Shown here in pieces: positions 50,150-63,961 of a stretch of DNA of 64,000 bases. The notes under the pieces were generated by a model. That model was given only the letters and a program-made list of their open reading frames with translations, ran no database searches and was not told where the DNA came from. Made by a program: the position numbers and the translations under genes. Where the stretch lies: NCBI GenBank assembly GCA_963978545.1, contig OZ021724.1, forward strand, positions 99,518,663 through 99,582,662. The letters are read 5' to 3'. The number at the start of each line of letters is the position of its first letter. Position 1 is the first letter of the stretch. This stretch comes from Linyphia triangularis (lineage: Eukaryota; Arthropoda; Arachnida; Araneae; Linyphiidae).

Positions 50150-50640
50150 GATGCCTTAATTGTCTAAAACTAATACGTAAAATCATGTTTCTCGAAACAC
50201 ATATCTTTGTCTGTGTTTGTGTCCTTACACATCTCCTTTTCATACGTATTTGAAATCCCTCAGTCTCACGTTTCTGTGTTGAAGTAATCAATTTAATGAA
50301 ACGGAAAGTTGTATTAGTTTCAAACCTTGTTTGGAGTATTTCGAAGAGATTTTCTGTGCGTATATTTTGTGCGGAATAAACTTTACGTAAGGCTCTGTGC
50401 CATTTTCGGAATAGGCATTTGAGGATGTTTATTAATATATAGTTTCAAGAGTTTGTGTAAAGTTTTGTATGAGAAAGTGTATAGCTTGTTTGGGGCTCAA
50501 ATGTTTGTTAGTGTACAGAACTATGAGTGTGGAATATTCAATTATACTTAATGTTGGTCACTGCATTTAATTTTGCCGTGTATTGGTATAATTTATTGTT
50601 TCTTTTTCATACTTTCGTTAATTAAAAAAAAAAGCTACAA
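50150..50640. other. No gene recognised
   Basis: Unassigned sequence with no frame of note. Confidence 0.4.
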
Positions 50641-51140
50641 GCCAAAATGATGAGATTTGGAGGTACGTTTTTCGATAGAAATTACATTATTCATACTTTT
50701 CAGTTAGTGAAACAGAAGAGAAACAGTCGTTGTTGGGCTACAGTCAAGGGAAGAGAACTCTGAGTTAAAAACATTCGTTTTTCAACTTTCTTCACTTTTA
50801 TCGCATTTCAGTGGAGATATTTAGAGCATCCTAAACGGCATTACCACAGCGATGAGATTTTGATCAAAATCGCTGCAGTCGTTTTTTTGTTGTTGTTGTT
50901 GTTGCAATTGCTGAAAAACATAAATTTTTCAATGATAATTACTTTATGCGCATGCGCAATTTTGATGAAAACCTTAATGACAGGCCCCATGATCACCACT
51001 GACCTGTATACCAAAGTTGAATACCGTACGTTAATTTGTTTCGGAGTTATGCTGACCACGAACAAACATACACAGACAGATGTTTATTTTAGACCACTTT
51101 TTTGAACTCAACATGTTCCAGAACCGCTAAAAATGCAAAA
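50641..51140 (+). mobile_element. Family-D DNA transposon, right part
   Basis: Contains the 'actctgagttaaaaacattc', 'gcgcaattttgatgaaaacc' and 'cagaaccgctaaaaatgcaa' blocks in the order seen at 54040-54430. The left terminus is missing and the right end is replaced by (AAT)n. Confidence 0.68.
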
Positions 51141-51169
51141 AAAAAAAAATAATAATAATAATAATAATA
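51130..51169. repeat. A run followed by (AAT)n
   Basis: Twelve or so A residues, then eight AAT units, at the position where other family-D copies have a short A run. Confidence 0.9.
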
Positions 51170-51179
51170 CAATGCTTTC

Positions 51180-52120
51180 TTTCCCCTACGTTAAGATATT
51201 TGTAACTCAGACTAAAGAAGTTATACTCTATAACGAATATACTCATTTCAAGTTAAGTAAAATTATTTAAAAAAATAAAAAAAAATAAACTAGAATACAC
51301 AAAATACAGATATTCGCTTTACTTATATCAATAAAATAATATATTCTGTTAATAAAATTTTACCCAAGGATTCTGTAATGAGTAATTTAGCCGTTCGAAT
51401 TTGACGTTCTTATTTCGTACCAAATAACTAATGCTTTAAAAAGCAAACCCAAAACACATTCAAAAACTCGAATAAGCTATTTCCTTTTTGAAGCCTTAAT
51501 AAGAGATTCTATGGAAAAAGTAATGAGATTATTGAAATGACTGAAAAACTAATGTCAAGTGAAGTGGACTATAATATAAATTTATCAAAATAAATTTTTT
51601 TGAGAGTGATAAGAACAGGGTATTTCGAATAATAATTTATCTGCACATCCTTTGTCTGATAAGCGGTTCGAATATTATTGTAAAATTTCCATACAATACA
51701 TAAAACTGAATTTTTGTACATCTGAACCTTATACAAATCCACGGTTCTGTACCTTGAAGTACGAAAATTGGTACATAGAAACTTTACTACATCGAAATGG
51801 CCGTGAACAACTTTTGAATTTGATTAAACATGTTTTTATTAAAACTTAATTATATTAAAAAGAAGTCTTGGAATGGCAACGATATTTTTCTATTGCATCT
51901 ATACAAAACTAAAAGTTATTTTAATGTTTCCCGCTATATTTTTCTGATTATTTTTGCGTATTATAATCGTCCGTCCGGTAAGCGATTCGAATATTACTGT
52001 AATATTCCCTTATAAATACTATAAATTGACCCCGTAAACAAGCTCGGAACACGCGCGGTTGTAAAGCGTATAGTAGCATAGGGTACCTTAAGTTGTAGTC
52101 GCATCTGGAACTATTATATC
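51180..52120. other. No gene recognised
   Basis: Two frames of 65 and 61 codons (51652-51849, 51830-52015) share the phrase 'aagcg.ttcgaatatta.tgtaa', so this holds a diverged direct repeat (about 51659 and 51979). No product is recognised. Confidence 0.4.
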
Positions 52121-52124
52121 TATA

Positions 52125-52886
52125 CTAGGGGGCTTCGCCCCCTGCTCGCTAACGCTCGCCAACCCCCAAACGCCTCGCTGCGCTCGGATTGAGCGGCTTT
52201 GCCGCTCGAATTTGTGGTTAAAACATCTTGCTGCGCACGAATAGGTTTGCCAGTCATAAAAAATTTCATGTAAGGCCTAATAGAGAAAACACCTAAATTG
52301 CAAGTTTCATAATAGAAAGTTAAATATACTGTCCGCCAACATTCTGACTTAAAACTTCATTAGCTATGCCCTAACATTGAAGTCCCAATATCTTTTATTT
52401 ATTCTGATAAGTCGCCCCGTTAGAGAACGACGTCCAACGCGAAGCATTTTCTGGATAGAAATACTTCAAAATAATAATTACTCTAATACAAAAATGCTTC
52501 AGAAAAACAGAAAAAATCAACTTTGAAACGAAGAGTTTAAAAAGAGCTTTAAAATTAGCAACGGGTTTGTTGTTTACATATAAGGATAGCTTTAAAATTA
52601 GCAACGATTGGTTGGTTGGTTGAACCCCCGAGCAGCCGGTTTGTTGTTTACATACATAAGGATGTTGCCAATCATATATTCAAAATCATTGAGGCTTTGT
52701 AGTAGCTTAATGATGAAAAATATTGAAATTTAACTAATTAATAAAGTGTTAATAAATTATTTTGGCACGTTTTGGCAAATCTACAGCTTATTTCCTTTAA
52801 AATGACACCTTGATCATTGAAATTGGTTGAGCGGTTTAGGCGGACCGACTAACCCCAAAAAACGTATTGCCTATTAAATATATAGA
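52125..52886 (-). mobile_element. Helitron, non-autonomous, with canonical termini, about 762 bp
   Basis: Read on the reverse strand it starts TCTATATATTTAATAGGC (5'-TC end at 52886) and ends with the hairpin GGGGGCGAAGCCCCC followed by CTAG (52142 down to 52125). The 3' hairpin matches the one at 4436-4453. There are no target duplications, as expected for Helitrons. The interior has a 50-base imperfect tandem duplication ('ctttaaaattagcaacg' at 52547 and 52590). No Rep-helicase. Confidence 0.78.
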
Positions 52887-53503
52887 TAAATAAAACTGAC
52901 TTTCTGTCACACGGATTTGGGGACCGTTTCACGTAAAAACTACCTAACGGATTAGGATGAAATTTGGTATATCGCTTAATTAAACGACCAAGAGTAAAAT
53001 AGGCGATATATTTTTAATTTTAATTGAGTTTTAAAATTTTCGAAATAATTTTTTTTTGGTGTTTTTAAGCAGACACAATTTAGTATTTCCTGAATGGCAA
53101 CTGAATGACAATCTTCGTTTGGTTTGTTTTGAAAATCGCAAATGATATTCTACATTCACAATGCCTAGAAAAAAACGCCCATCATTAAGCAAAATCGACA
53201 AAAAAGTTTTTCAAAAACGTTTAAAGAGGAACGAATTACAAAATGACAACCAAGAAGCTTCGACTTCGCGGCAGCCGGACATTTCCCCAGAGGACAGATA
53301 AGCGTCGCAACGGCGACGCCAGGAGTCTGTAAGGAGTAGAGAAACATCAGAGAGGCGTGCCGTTCGTTTAGAAGCCGATCGGCTAAGACATGCCGAACTA
53401 AACGAACAAAGAATGAATTTATAATGGGGTGATAAACTTTTATATTACTTTTATTTGGTACCAAAAACTGAGTTTATTCGTCAATGACGGGCCACGCAGC
53501 TAG
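52887..53503 (+). mobile_element. Helitron-like element carrying a Rep-helicase leader remnant, about 617 bp
   Basis: Begins within 'agataaataaaactgacttt', has the CACACGGATTTGGGGACCG block typical of arthropod Helitron 5' regions, and ends GGGCCACGCAGCTAGT with CTAG at 53500-53503. It abuts the reverse-strand Helitron at its 5' side, so the two lie head to head. Confidence 0.65.
53161..53424 (+). pseudogene. Remnant of the N-terminus of a Helitron Rep-helicase gene
   Basis: An ATG at 53161 opens a frame starting Met-Pro-Arg-Lys-Lys-Arg-Pro, then Lys/Arg/Gln-rich sequence, with TAA at 53299-53301 after 46 codons. The same frame stays open to TAA at 53422-53424 and reads Arg/Glu/Ala-rich, ending in a LEADRLRHAELNEQR-like segment. 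The basic leader and the repeated RLEADRLR-type helical pattern recall the poorly conserved N-terminal region of animal Helitron proteins. None of the Rep (HUH) or helicase domain follows; the element's 3' end comes about 80 bp later. I infer an internal deletion derivative of an autonomous Helitron. The identification rests on pattern and context only. Confidence 0.5.
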
Positions 53504-53814
53504 TTCACTATATACTGGAACTAATATATTTATAGTAATATATTACTACCTTAAACTAGTTTTGCGTATACATGGGTTTTGAAGTGTAATAAATGAAGAG
53601 TGTTCTGTTGGAATGATGAATGTAAAGAAAAGTGACGAGCGAAAAGTTTTTTTTTTTTAAATGAAGGATAGAATTTTGCTGAAAAATTTCGAATAATTTT
53701 GACATTTTCTTAGAAATCCAAAGAAAAAGGCACAGCTATGGAATCCATCAGAAAAGGATAGTTATGGAAAGACTAAATTCGGAGACAGTGGGAGTCAGAA
53801 AGAAAAAACTGAAA
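53504..53814. other. No gene recognised
   Basis: AT-rich, unassigned. Confidence 0.4.
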
Positions 53815-54530
53815 TCTCGCAACTTTTAATTACAGTATAATACTGTCGTGGATTTGTGTTATTTAGCGTTTTTATATTTTCGTCATTCAGTTAGCAAAAA
53901 TGGCCAGTTTGGCGATATTTTTTTTGCCATAATTCTTGTAAGGGATTCTTTTTTTAAAAAAAATTTAAAAATACGCCAAAATCATCATTTTGGCGATATA
54001 CTTTTCGATAATTCTTATATTATCCTTTCTTGTAAGTGAAATTGAGGAGAGATGAAAAAACGATCGCTGATGAGGTATGCTTAAGGAAAGAAAACTCTGT
54101 GTTAAAGGCGTTCGTTTTTCAATTTTTTACCCCATTAAGGCATTTTTACTTGAATTTCGGAGGTGGGATGTTTAGAACACCATAAGAAGCATTACCACAT
54201 AGATTTTAAACAAAATCGTTAGAGCCTATTCTTAGAAATTACTGAAAAACATGATTTTTTCAATGGCACCTACCTTATGCGAATGCGCGATTTTGACGAA
54301 AACCTTAATTGTAGGTCCCTGTGGCAATCACTAACCGGCACACCAAATTTGAACATCATAGGACAATTTTTGTTCGGCATTTATAGACCACTTTTTTTAA
54401 ATCAGGATGTTCCAAAACGTGGAGAAATGCAAAAAAAAAAAAAAAAAAAAAAAAAAAACGAAATTATTTTTTTACCGAATCCTATACTTTCATTACTCTA
54501 TGTATACATACGGGTAATTGAAAGTAAATA
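53815..54530 (+). mobile_element. Family-D DNA transposon, uninterrupted reference copy, about 712 bp
   Basis: Left end 'caacttttaattacagtata' and right end 'gggtaattgaaagtaa' contain short inverted repeats (about TTTCAATTAC). TTGGCGATAT and CGCCAAAATC pairs lie at 53910-53990. It has a single TTAA at about 54135-54138, where the 4.6 kb copy is interrupted by a MITE. An A run of about 30 lies at 54430-54458. No transposase. Confidence 0.75.
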
Positions 54531-54815
54531 GTAATATGCAGGATAGGTAGTTAAGGAATATTAAAAACACAGGATTGGAAAAATTCACTTATAAGAGTAA
54601 ATCTTATGATGTCAGCGTAAGTTTCACATATGAGAACGGATGTGTCACTAAACAAAACTGTTGAATATGGGGTTCTAAAAACCCGTCTCTGTGGCATGCA
54701 AAACCACATCCTTCCTCAAAGTGATCGTTTGGGTAACACCGTCCAATAAAAGGATCATATGACCTTTTTCCATGAGGGAAACGATGAACTGATTTCGATA
54801 TATATAGATTTGTTG

Positions 54816-57800
54816 CTATATTTGAATATTTTGACTCATTTTGCAAACCAGTGTATTAAAAATTCTATGCCTGTCGAGCAAAGTTACTACTTGTTTCTTT
54901 TTACTGTCTTTCAACGTCAGCCGGTTGAGGACTGAGTAAGGACCATCCCAATGAGACTGAAGTTTGGGAGAAAGTCCTTTTTGTCGTTTCGGGTTCCAGA
55001 ACCAAACCTTGTCACCTTCATGGAATTGATGTCCTGTAGCCTTCGTGTCGTATCTAGTCTTCATCTTGTCAGTCGCAAAGTTGATTCGCTCTCTGGCAAA
55101 ATTGTGCACATCTTCAAGCCGTGCCTGAAGATCCTCGACGTACTCCTCTGGCGATGAAGGTGCATCTGGAGGGCGGCCAAACAACAGATCGCACGGCAGA
55201 CGAAGGTTACGACCGAAGAGCATCTGGGATGAAGAATAGGCGGTAGTCTCGTAGATAACGCTACGAGAGGCCAGAAGAAACAAAGGTTAATTCTGATCCC
55301 AGTCCTGTTGGTTTCTTGAAATCATCAGTGAGAGGTTATTGAGGATGGTTCTGTTAAACCTCTCCACCATGCCATCCGACTGTGGGTGTAAAGGCGTCGT
55401 CTGTGTTTTGTCAATGCCAAGTAGATCACAAAGTCCTTTCATTACAGCAGAGGTAAAATTCCTTCCTTGATCAGAATGTAACTGAAGAGGCATTCCAAAT
55501 CTCGAAATCCAGCTCTGAACCATTACCTCTGCAACGGTGGTAGCCTATTGATCAGGGATAGGATACGCTTCGGGCCACTTCGTAAAATAATCCATGACAA
55601 CAAGGATGTATCTGTTGCCGTCAGCAGATCGTGGTAGTGGTCCCAAGATGTCAAACGCAATCCGTTCAAAAGGAGCTCCCACGTTGTAACGTTGCAGTTT
55701 TCCTCGACTGCGTTTCTTCGGTCCTTTCCGGGCTGCACAGGCATCACATGATCGGCACCACTTCTCCACGTCAGCCCTCGCCTTACACCAATAGAACCGC
55801 TCTCGAACTCTTTGCAACGTCTTCATTACTCCGAAGTGGCTTCCAGCTGGACTACTATGAAGTTCTTTAAGAACGTCTGGTACTCGGGATCTTGGAAGTA
55901 ATAGTTGCCATAGGGATGTCTTTCCATCATCAGATTCGAACTTCTGGTACAGCACGCCGTTTCGAATATGGAGATAGTCCCAGAGGGCCCAATATTGCTT
56001 TGTCGTAGGACTAAAGGTGGAAATGTCCTGCCAAGTAGGTGTCGCATTCGAAGACTCCTTTAAATCAATTATTGGCTTGATGTCAGGATCTCCCAATTGG
56101 TCTTTTCTGACTTCTCCGTCACTCCACGGGTCTGGATCCGATGATGTTGAAGATGTAACTTGGCGTATTACCGGATTGATCAGTCCATAACTAGCCTCAA
56201 CCCTGGAACAATATCGGCAGCTCTCTGGGCAGGGTCTCCTAGACAGGGCGTCTGCGTTTCCATGTGATGATCCTTTCCGATGACGGATATCGATGTCATA
56301 CTCTTGGAGTCTCTCTATCCATCTGGCTATCTGACCTTCAGGATTCTTGAAATTTAGAAGCCAGGTCAACGATGCATGATCCGTACGGAGCAGGAATTTC
56401 CTGCCGTAGACGTAATGATGGAAATACTCTACGGCTTTAATTATGGCGAACAACTCTTTCCAGGTGACACAGTAATTCCTCTCCGGTTTAGATAGGCACT
56501 TACTCCAATATGCTACGACTCGTTCTTGACCGTCTATTTCTTGGGACAAAACAGCACCGACACTTTCGTTGCTCGCGTCCGTGTCAAGAATGAATTGTTT
56601 ATCGGGCTGAGGATACGTCAGGATAGGTGCAGATGTTAAAGCCTCCTTCAGTTGGTCAAATGCATCCTCACAGTCTTTAGTCCACAAGAATTTTTGCTTG
56701 CTCTCTGTCAGTCTGTGAAGGGGTCTGGTCTTGCGATGTAAGAAAAGTCCTTCACGAATCGTCTATAGTAGGTGCAAAGCCCCAGGAAACTCCTCAACTG
56801 ATGTACATCTTTGGGGCATCTCCACTCTTTAACTGCCGACGCTTTTTCTGGATCTGTGCGTACACCCTCGGCAGAGATGACATGTCCGAGGTAGGTCACT
56901 TCATGTCGGAATAACTTACATTTGGCCGGACTTAACTTCAAGTTGGCGTCTTTTAATTTCCCCAGCACCTTCCTAAAATTTCCAAGATGTTCCTAGAAAC
57001 TTCGCCCCGCAATAATGATGTCATCGAGATAAACGAGACAGGCCTCGTAAGAAAGACCTCTTAGCACTGTTTTCATGAGGTGTTCGAATGTTGCTGGAGC
57101 ACTGCATAATCCAAATGGCATCACCTTGAACTGCCAAAGTCCTTGTCCGGTCGTGAATGCTGTCTTCTCTTTGTCATCAGGGTGTATCTCAACCTGCCAA
57201 TATCCACTCTTTAAGTCTAGTGTCGAAAACCACTTGTTTCCAGAAAGAATGTCCAGAGTGTCATCAATTCTGGGAAGAGGGTAGCTGTCCTTCTTCGTGA
57301 CATCGTTCAACCTCCGATAATCGACGCAAAATCTAGTTGAACCATCCTTCTTCCGAACAAGGACGATGGGAGAGGCCCAAGGGCTGGCTGAAGGTTCAAT
57401 CACTTCGCTATCTTGCATTTCTTTTAGAAGACTTCCTACCTCTTCCTGTTTAGCAAACGGTAGTCGTCTTGGGTGTTGCTTGATAGGTGGGTGGTCTCCT
57501 GTATCAATTCTTTGCTGCGTCAAACTTGTTCGTCCGACATCCGAAGATGTGCGGGAAAAGACATTTTGGAATTCTTGGATGACTAGTTGTGCAGCACTTC
57601 TTTCTACGTTGTTTAACGGTGCATTCTGCAGTACCTCTGATGTTAAGTTCTCTGAAGACACAGTGGCTGGAAGATTGGTAGTTCGATTTATGCAAGTTAC
57701 GGGAGTACAGGTGGCTAACACTTCACCTTTCTTAACGACTTTCACTTTATCATTCACATTGGCGACCCTCACAGGTATGGCAGTCCTTGAAAGGTCGACG

Positions 57801-58351
57801 AGAGTTGAAGCTACCAGTACTCCTTTGGGGCTGTTGTGGTTTTCAGGGTATTCCATTATCCCATATCGGAAACTTTTATCTTCAGCTATGTATCCAGGAA
57901 GTAATAATTCTGTTCTTGCGGGTAATGTGATGACATTTTGAGCTATTATTTGATGTACGGATTTAACTTCACTATCTTTGATTCCAAATAACGCTATGTC
58001 TTCAGAAACTGAATGCAGCTCATTATTTTTAAAGTCTAAGGAAAAATTATATTTCCTTAAAAAGTCCAGTCCGAGTATACAAGTGTCCTTAATGTCCGCC
58101 ACATATGCCGTGTGATGATAAGAAGCACTCCCGAACGTGATGTTAATGTTCATTTTTCCATGGATGTTGATTTTTTCGCCGGACACAGTTTGGAGGGTAA
58201 CGCAGGGCGGCGTCCAGATTAGTCTTCCATCCAGTTGTTGAGCCAAATCTTTCTGGATGATGGTCACATTGGCTCCAGTATCGATGATCATATTACAGGG
58301 AACTCCATTTACGTGTCCCATTATGAAGAGTCCATTACTGCCGCCACTCAT
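54816..58351 (-). pseudogene. pol: Pol of the reverse-strand gypsy element, multiply broken
   Basis: Segments in order: 58351-56993 (protease with Asp24-Thr-Gly-Ala; reverse transcriptase ending at YLDD, residues 441-444), then TAG at 56995-56993; 56968-56708 in the same frame (end of reverse transcriptase); a frameshift near 56725; 56687-55545 (RNase H, then the integrase zinc region and first catalytic Asp), TAG at 55547-55545; 55523-55287 in the same frame (integrase second Asp and Glu), TAA at 55289-55287; 55283-54816 (integrase C-terminal part with a GDKVWFW-type segment). Three of the breaks are single nonsense codons and one is an indel. The element cannot make full enzymes but its domain order is complete. 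Confidence 0.9.
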
Positions 58352-58396
58352 TGCAGAAATTTGCAGAGCTCTAAAATGGGGCTTCTCAACAACTGG

Positions 58397-59630
58397 CTAC
58401 CTCCGCCCCGCGAGATGGCTTCCATCCTCCCTTCTGGGAGCGTTCTTAGCTCCAGTGTCTTGGCGGGATCGGCAATTTCTCCGTATGTGGCCCTCGCCTC
58501 CACTGTTCCAGCACTTCAGGCTCTGCTTCTTTTCCTGAGTATTTCGTCTCAGGTTACTGACTTGTCTTTGCAATTCATCCAGACGAGCAGCAATTTGTTC
58601 TGGCTCCTGTATAGTAGCAGTCCTGATAGGATGGCGTTCTCTACGAGTTGCTTGCTGGGCTGCCTCGTACTTCATGGCATATACTAAAGCACTTTTTAAA
58701 TCCTTGACATCTGCCATTCGTAGGGCCTTCTGTATCTCTACATCCCTGATGCCATCGACGAAGTACTGTAGAGACAGGATTTCTCTCGTTTTAGCGGGGC
58801 AGTCTGAAAAGGCGAGATGGGAGAGCCTTTCAACATCCGTGGCGAGCTCCTGGAGTGTTTCGGTAGGCTTCTGTTGGCGAGATTTCAACTGCAGCCTGCT
58901 GTAGTCTTTCACACATTTCTCGCCAAACCGCAGTTCTAATGCACTTGAGACTGCGTTGAAGTCCAAGCGTTGCTCTTGGGAAAGCGTTTGTAGTATATCT
59001 GCAGCTTCAGCTCGCAGAGATGCAGCTAACTGGCAGGCTTTTGTCACGGAGTCCCATCCGTTGGCGTTGGCGACAATTGTGAAATGAGTTTTATACACTT
59101 GCCAGGAAGATTTTCCATCGTAAGTCGAAAGCTTGATTGAAGGTCGGGTGGTAATTGGTGCACATCTCAAATCTTCCGAAATAGTTCTGCTCGACCGTCT
59201 CTTCTCTAACATTTGGTCTATCTTTTCTTCTATCTCACTCAAATTTTCTTCTAAATTCTTCTTTTCCAGAATCTCTATCTTCTTCCCCAAGTCATTAAAC
59301 TTGAATTCGAATGTCCCTTCCAAACTGTTACACTTCTTTTCGACATTCTCGAATTTATCTTCTAAACTATTGAACTTCTTGTCGACATTCTCAAATTTTC
59401 CAATAAATTTGTCTTCGATTTGTTTCACGCTTTCCTCCATAGTTGCTACAAGACGACTCTTTAATTCCTCCTGTCCGGCAGAGATATTCTTCTGTATTTC
59501 CTCCTGGCCCGCTTTCATTTCTTCTTGACTCGCTTTCATTTCTTCTCGCCCTTCGGATATTTCCTTCTTCATTTCTTGCATGAAAGCAAAATTTGTCCTC
59601 TTGTTCTGCCATTGCTCTGGTTATCGGCAT
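58397..59630 (-). pseudogene. gag: Gag of the reverse-strand gypsy element
   Basis: The main frame runs 59581-58397 (394 aa). An upstream frame with an ATG at 59630-59628, just inside the primer site, leads into it only through a frameshift near 59585, so the true start is probably broken. The first 130 residues are a Glu/Lys-rich coiled coil with repeats of about 7-10 residues (EEMKA-SQ, EEMKA-GQ and similar). A capsid-type domain follows, then a zinc knuckle in which the second Cys is Ser (CX2-S-X4-H-X4-C pattern at about 358-371), so metal binding would be weakened. It ends at TAG 58399-58397, and the same frame continues into pol. Confidence 0.85.
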
Positions 59631-59633
59631 CAA

Positions 59634-59651
59634 ATCCCACTTCTGACACCA
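59634..59651 (-). other. Primer binding site of the reverse-strand gypsy element
   Basis: TGGTGTCAGAAGTGGGA on the reverse strand, two bases from the LTR end. It is a common primer site sequence in animal Ty3/gypsy elements. The tRNA is not assigned here. Confidence 0.7.
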
Positions 59652-59653
59652 GT

Positions 59654-61829
<2,176 letters not shown>

Positions 61830-62492
61830 GATTGAGAGTCGATTGCAAGTTTAAGTACCTAATCGAACATCATTCTGAATTTTTTATAGAATGTGGTGAA
61901 AAGTTAGTAGACCATCAATTCACTGGCCTGCTAAGGGAAAAATGGCCGAAACAATTAATATATTGACATTCCATGAGTTGAACTAAATCTGATTGCCAAA
62001 TATGTCATAGCCTGCCAAAAAATTAACATCCTTTTCTTTTAGTGTAATCCACCATTTTTAATTTTCAATTAAAAGTTGCAAATGATTTGTGTATCCTGAC
62101 GCCAAGATATTTCATCATTTAAAAATTAGCCAAATTGGCAATAAATATTACATCATCCATGACGTAATATTTATCGCCAACTTGGCTCACTTTTAAAATA
62201 TGGAAGTAATTTTCGGCAGAGATTTATCGTCTGCACTTTTCCTCACTGAAAATTAAAGAGCAGAGGGTTACCACATGAAAAAGAATGCTCATTATTTGGC
62301 ATGTTATGAATTATTTGGCAATCGGATTTAGTTTAACTCATTCAAAGCCGATTTTAGAATAGTTTCGACCATTTTTGCTTCGGCAGACCAGTAGATTCAT
62401 GATCAATGAATATTTTTCTAATTACTTTAAAAAAAAAAAAAAATCCGAATGGTGTTTGGTGGTGTACCTAAACTTGCTGTCGCCTCTCGGAC
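61830..62492. mobile_element. Family-A MITE, 663 bp
   Basis: TA precedes GATTGAGAGTCGATTG; the right end is CGCCTCTCGGACC. The centre at about 62130-62185 has GCCAAATTGGC and GCCAACTTGGC arms around a CATCATCCATGACGTAAT core. More diverged than the copies at 22 and 24 kb. Confidence 0.78.
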
Positions 62493-63200
62493 CATTAATT
62501 TAATTGAAATGAAGTATTGCAATCCACGCAAAATATCACCACACGACCCACAGTGGCTATCATTCCCTATTTTCACAGTTGGTACTCACTTTGAAAACAA
62601 AGACCATAGAGCGCCGTGTGAGGCTCAATTCATCATTCAAATAATTAATGAATCAGAGAGAGCAAAGCAATATTATTTCAACTATATTTTTCTTCCAAAC
62701 CAAGATCTCCAATTCTGTTTCTTCCACGCAACCTGAACATAAACAACCTTAAAACTCTTTCCTTGCTCCAAACGAATCTTAAGATTGTTATTAAAACACC
62801 CATTCTTTCTCTACTGGACCGAGCGAGCAGCTGATTTGTGTTTTCATTGGCGGCATTCGTTCGGATTAAATCGGTTCGGGCCATTTCTTTGTCTTTCGGA
62901 TAAGCACGGCCTTGTTGATCTTTCAGCTTGCCAGGAGGTCTTAAAAATGTTTTTCTTCTGGCCCTTTGTTCTACCGGAGTTACGCCATTAAAAGCGACTT
63001 TGCGTCTTCGAAGTTCGGACTATTTATCGTTTGGATTTGGCGAAATTTATTAGAATAGGGATGGCATCATGTATTATTGAGGAGGACGATTGCGCTAAGT
63101 TCGTGGGTGAGTCAAACACGTGACTTCCGTGCTTTCAAGTAAATGAATCTTTGTGTGGTATGTCAGATCAAAGACTCATGTATCTCTTGTTACTCCGTGG
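62493..63200. other. No gene recognised
   Basis: Frames of 68-95 codons on both strands overlap without a domain. Slightly less AT-rich than the surroundings. If any unique host DNA is present near the right end, this is a candidate. Confidence 0.4.
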
Positions 63201-63201
63201 C

Positions 63202-63774
63202 CTTAATACTTTGATTGCCAACTACGAGATATCTCGTAGGTTGTTTACTAACCAATGGCGCCTACTACGAGTTATCTCGTCCCTTCATTACTAACCATAT
63301 TTTTACAATTACGAGTTATCTCGTTCCTTCATTACTAACCATATTTGTACAGCTACGAGTTATCTCGTTCCTTCATTACTAGCCATATTTGTACAGCTAC
63401 GAGTTTTCTCGTCCCTTCATTACTAGATATATTTGTACAGCTACGAGTTATCTCGTCCCTTCATTACTAGCCATATTTTTACAATTACGAGTTACCTCGT
63501 TCCTTCATTACTAGCCATATTTGTACAGCTACGAGATAATTCGTAGCATAACAGTATACGGCTTCAGGAAAGAGAATAAAAAATCAGGTTTGGCTTAAAT
63601 GAACACAAATACAATTACATAAAGTTTATTCAAAAAGAAAATGGCTTATACAAGGAAATAAATGTTTATGTTTTGTGACAATTTTTAAAACAATCTTCCC
63701 CACAAAGTGATTGGCTTTTCTTTGCAGTCGAGGACCAGAATCGTGAAAAATTCTGTGGCAGTCAACGTGTTAAG
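63202..63774. mobile_element. Possible MITE with 19 bp inverted ends around a minisatellite
   Basis: CTTAATACTTTGATTGCCA at 63202-63220 and TGGCAGTCAACGTGTTAAG at 63756-63774 are inverted repeats matching at 16 of 19 positions. No target duplication was found, so the boundaries are tentative. Confidence 0.45.
63222..63546. repeat. 44 bp minisatellite with palindromic core, eight units
   Basis: TACGAG-type cores start at 63223, 63266, 63310, 63354, 63398, 63442, 63486 and 63530, one step of 43 and six of exactly 44. The first core is a perfect 18 bp palindrome (CTACGAGATATCTCGTAG, 63222-63239); most others read TACGAGTTATCTCGT. Each is followed by 'cttcattact' and 'ccatattt'. Confidence 0.93.
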
Positions 63775-63960
63775 CCTAAAGAGTATTGTTTTTAATTGGT
63801 CAAAAGTGTGGTCCGGTGTCCGTCCCCACTTAATGTTTGGGCATGCGCAGTAAAAGCATTGTTTGTGGTATGCGCCTACTTGTATAAAAAGAGATGTGTG
63901 CCGATGCATTTCAATTGCATTGATGTATCGATGTTTTATACAGCACAAATAAAAATATAC

Positions 63961-63961
63961 A

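Noticed and set aside
57366..57941. 191-codon forward-strand protein, and the 150- and 131-codon forward frames at 58235 and 59133
   Set aside because: All are antisense shadows of the reverse-strand gag-pol.
63222..63546. Bacterial-type operator array
   Set aside because: The dyad cores invite it, but the context is eukaryotic repeat DNA and equal spacing follows from tandem duplication. Kept only as a minisatellite with a question mark.
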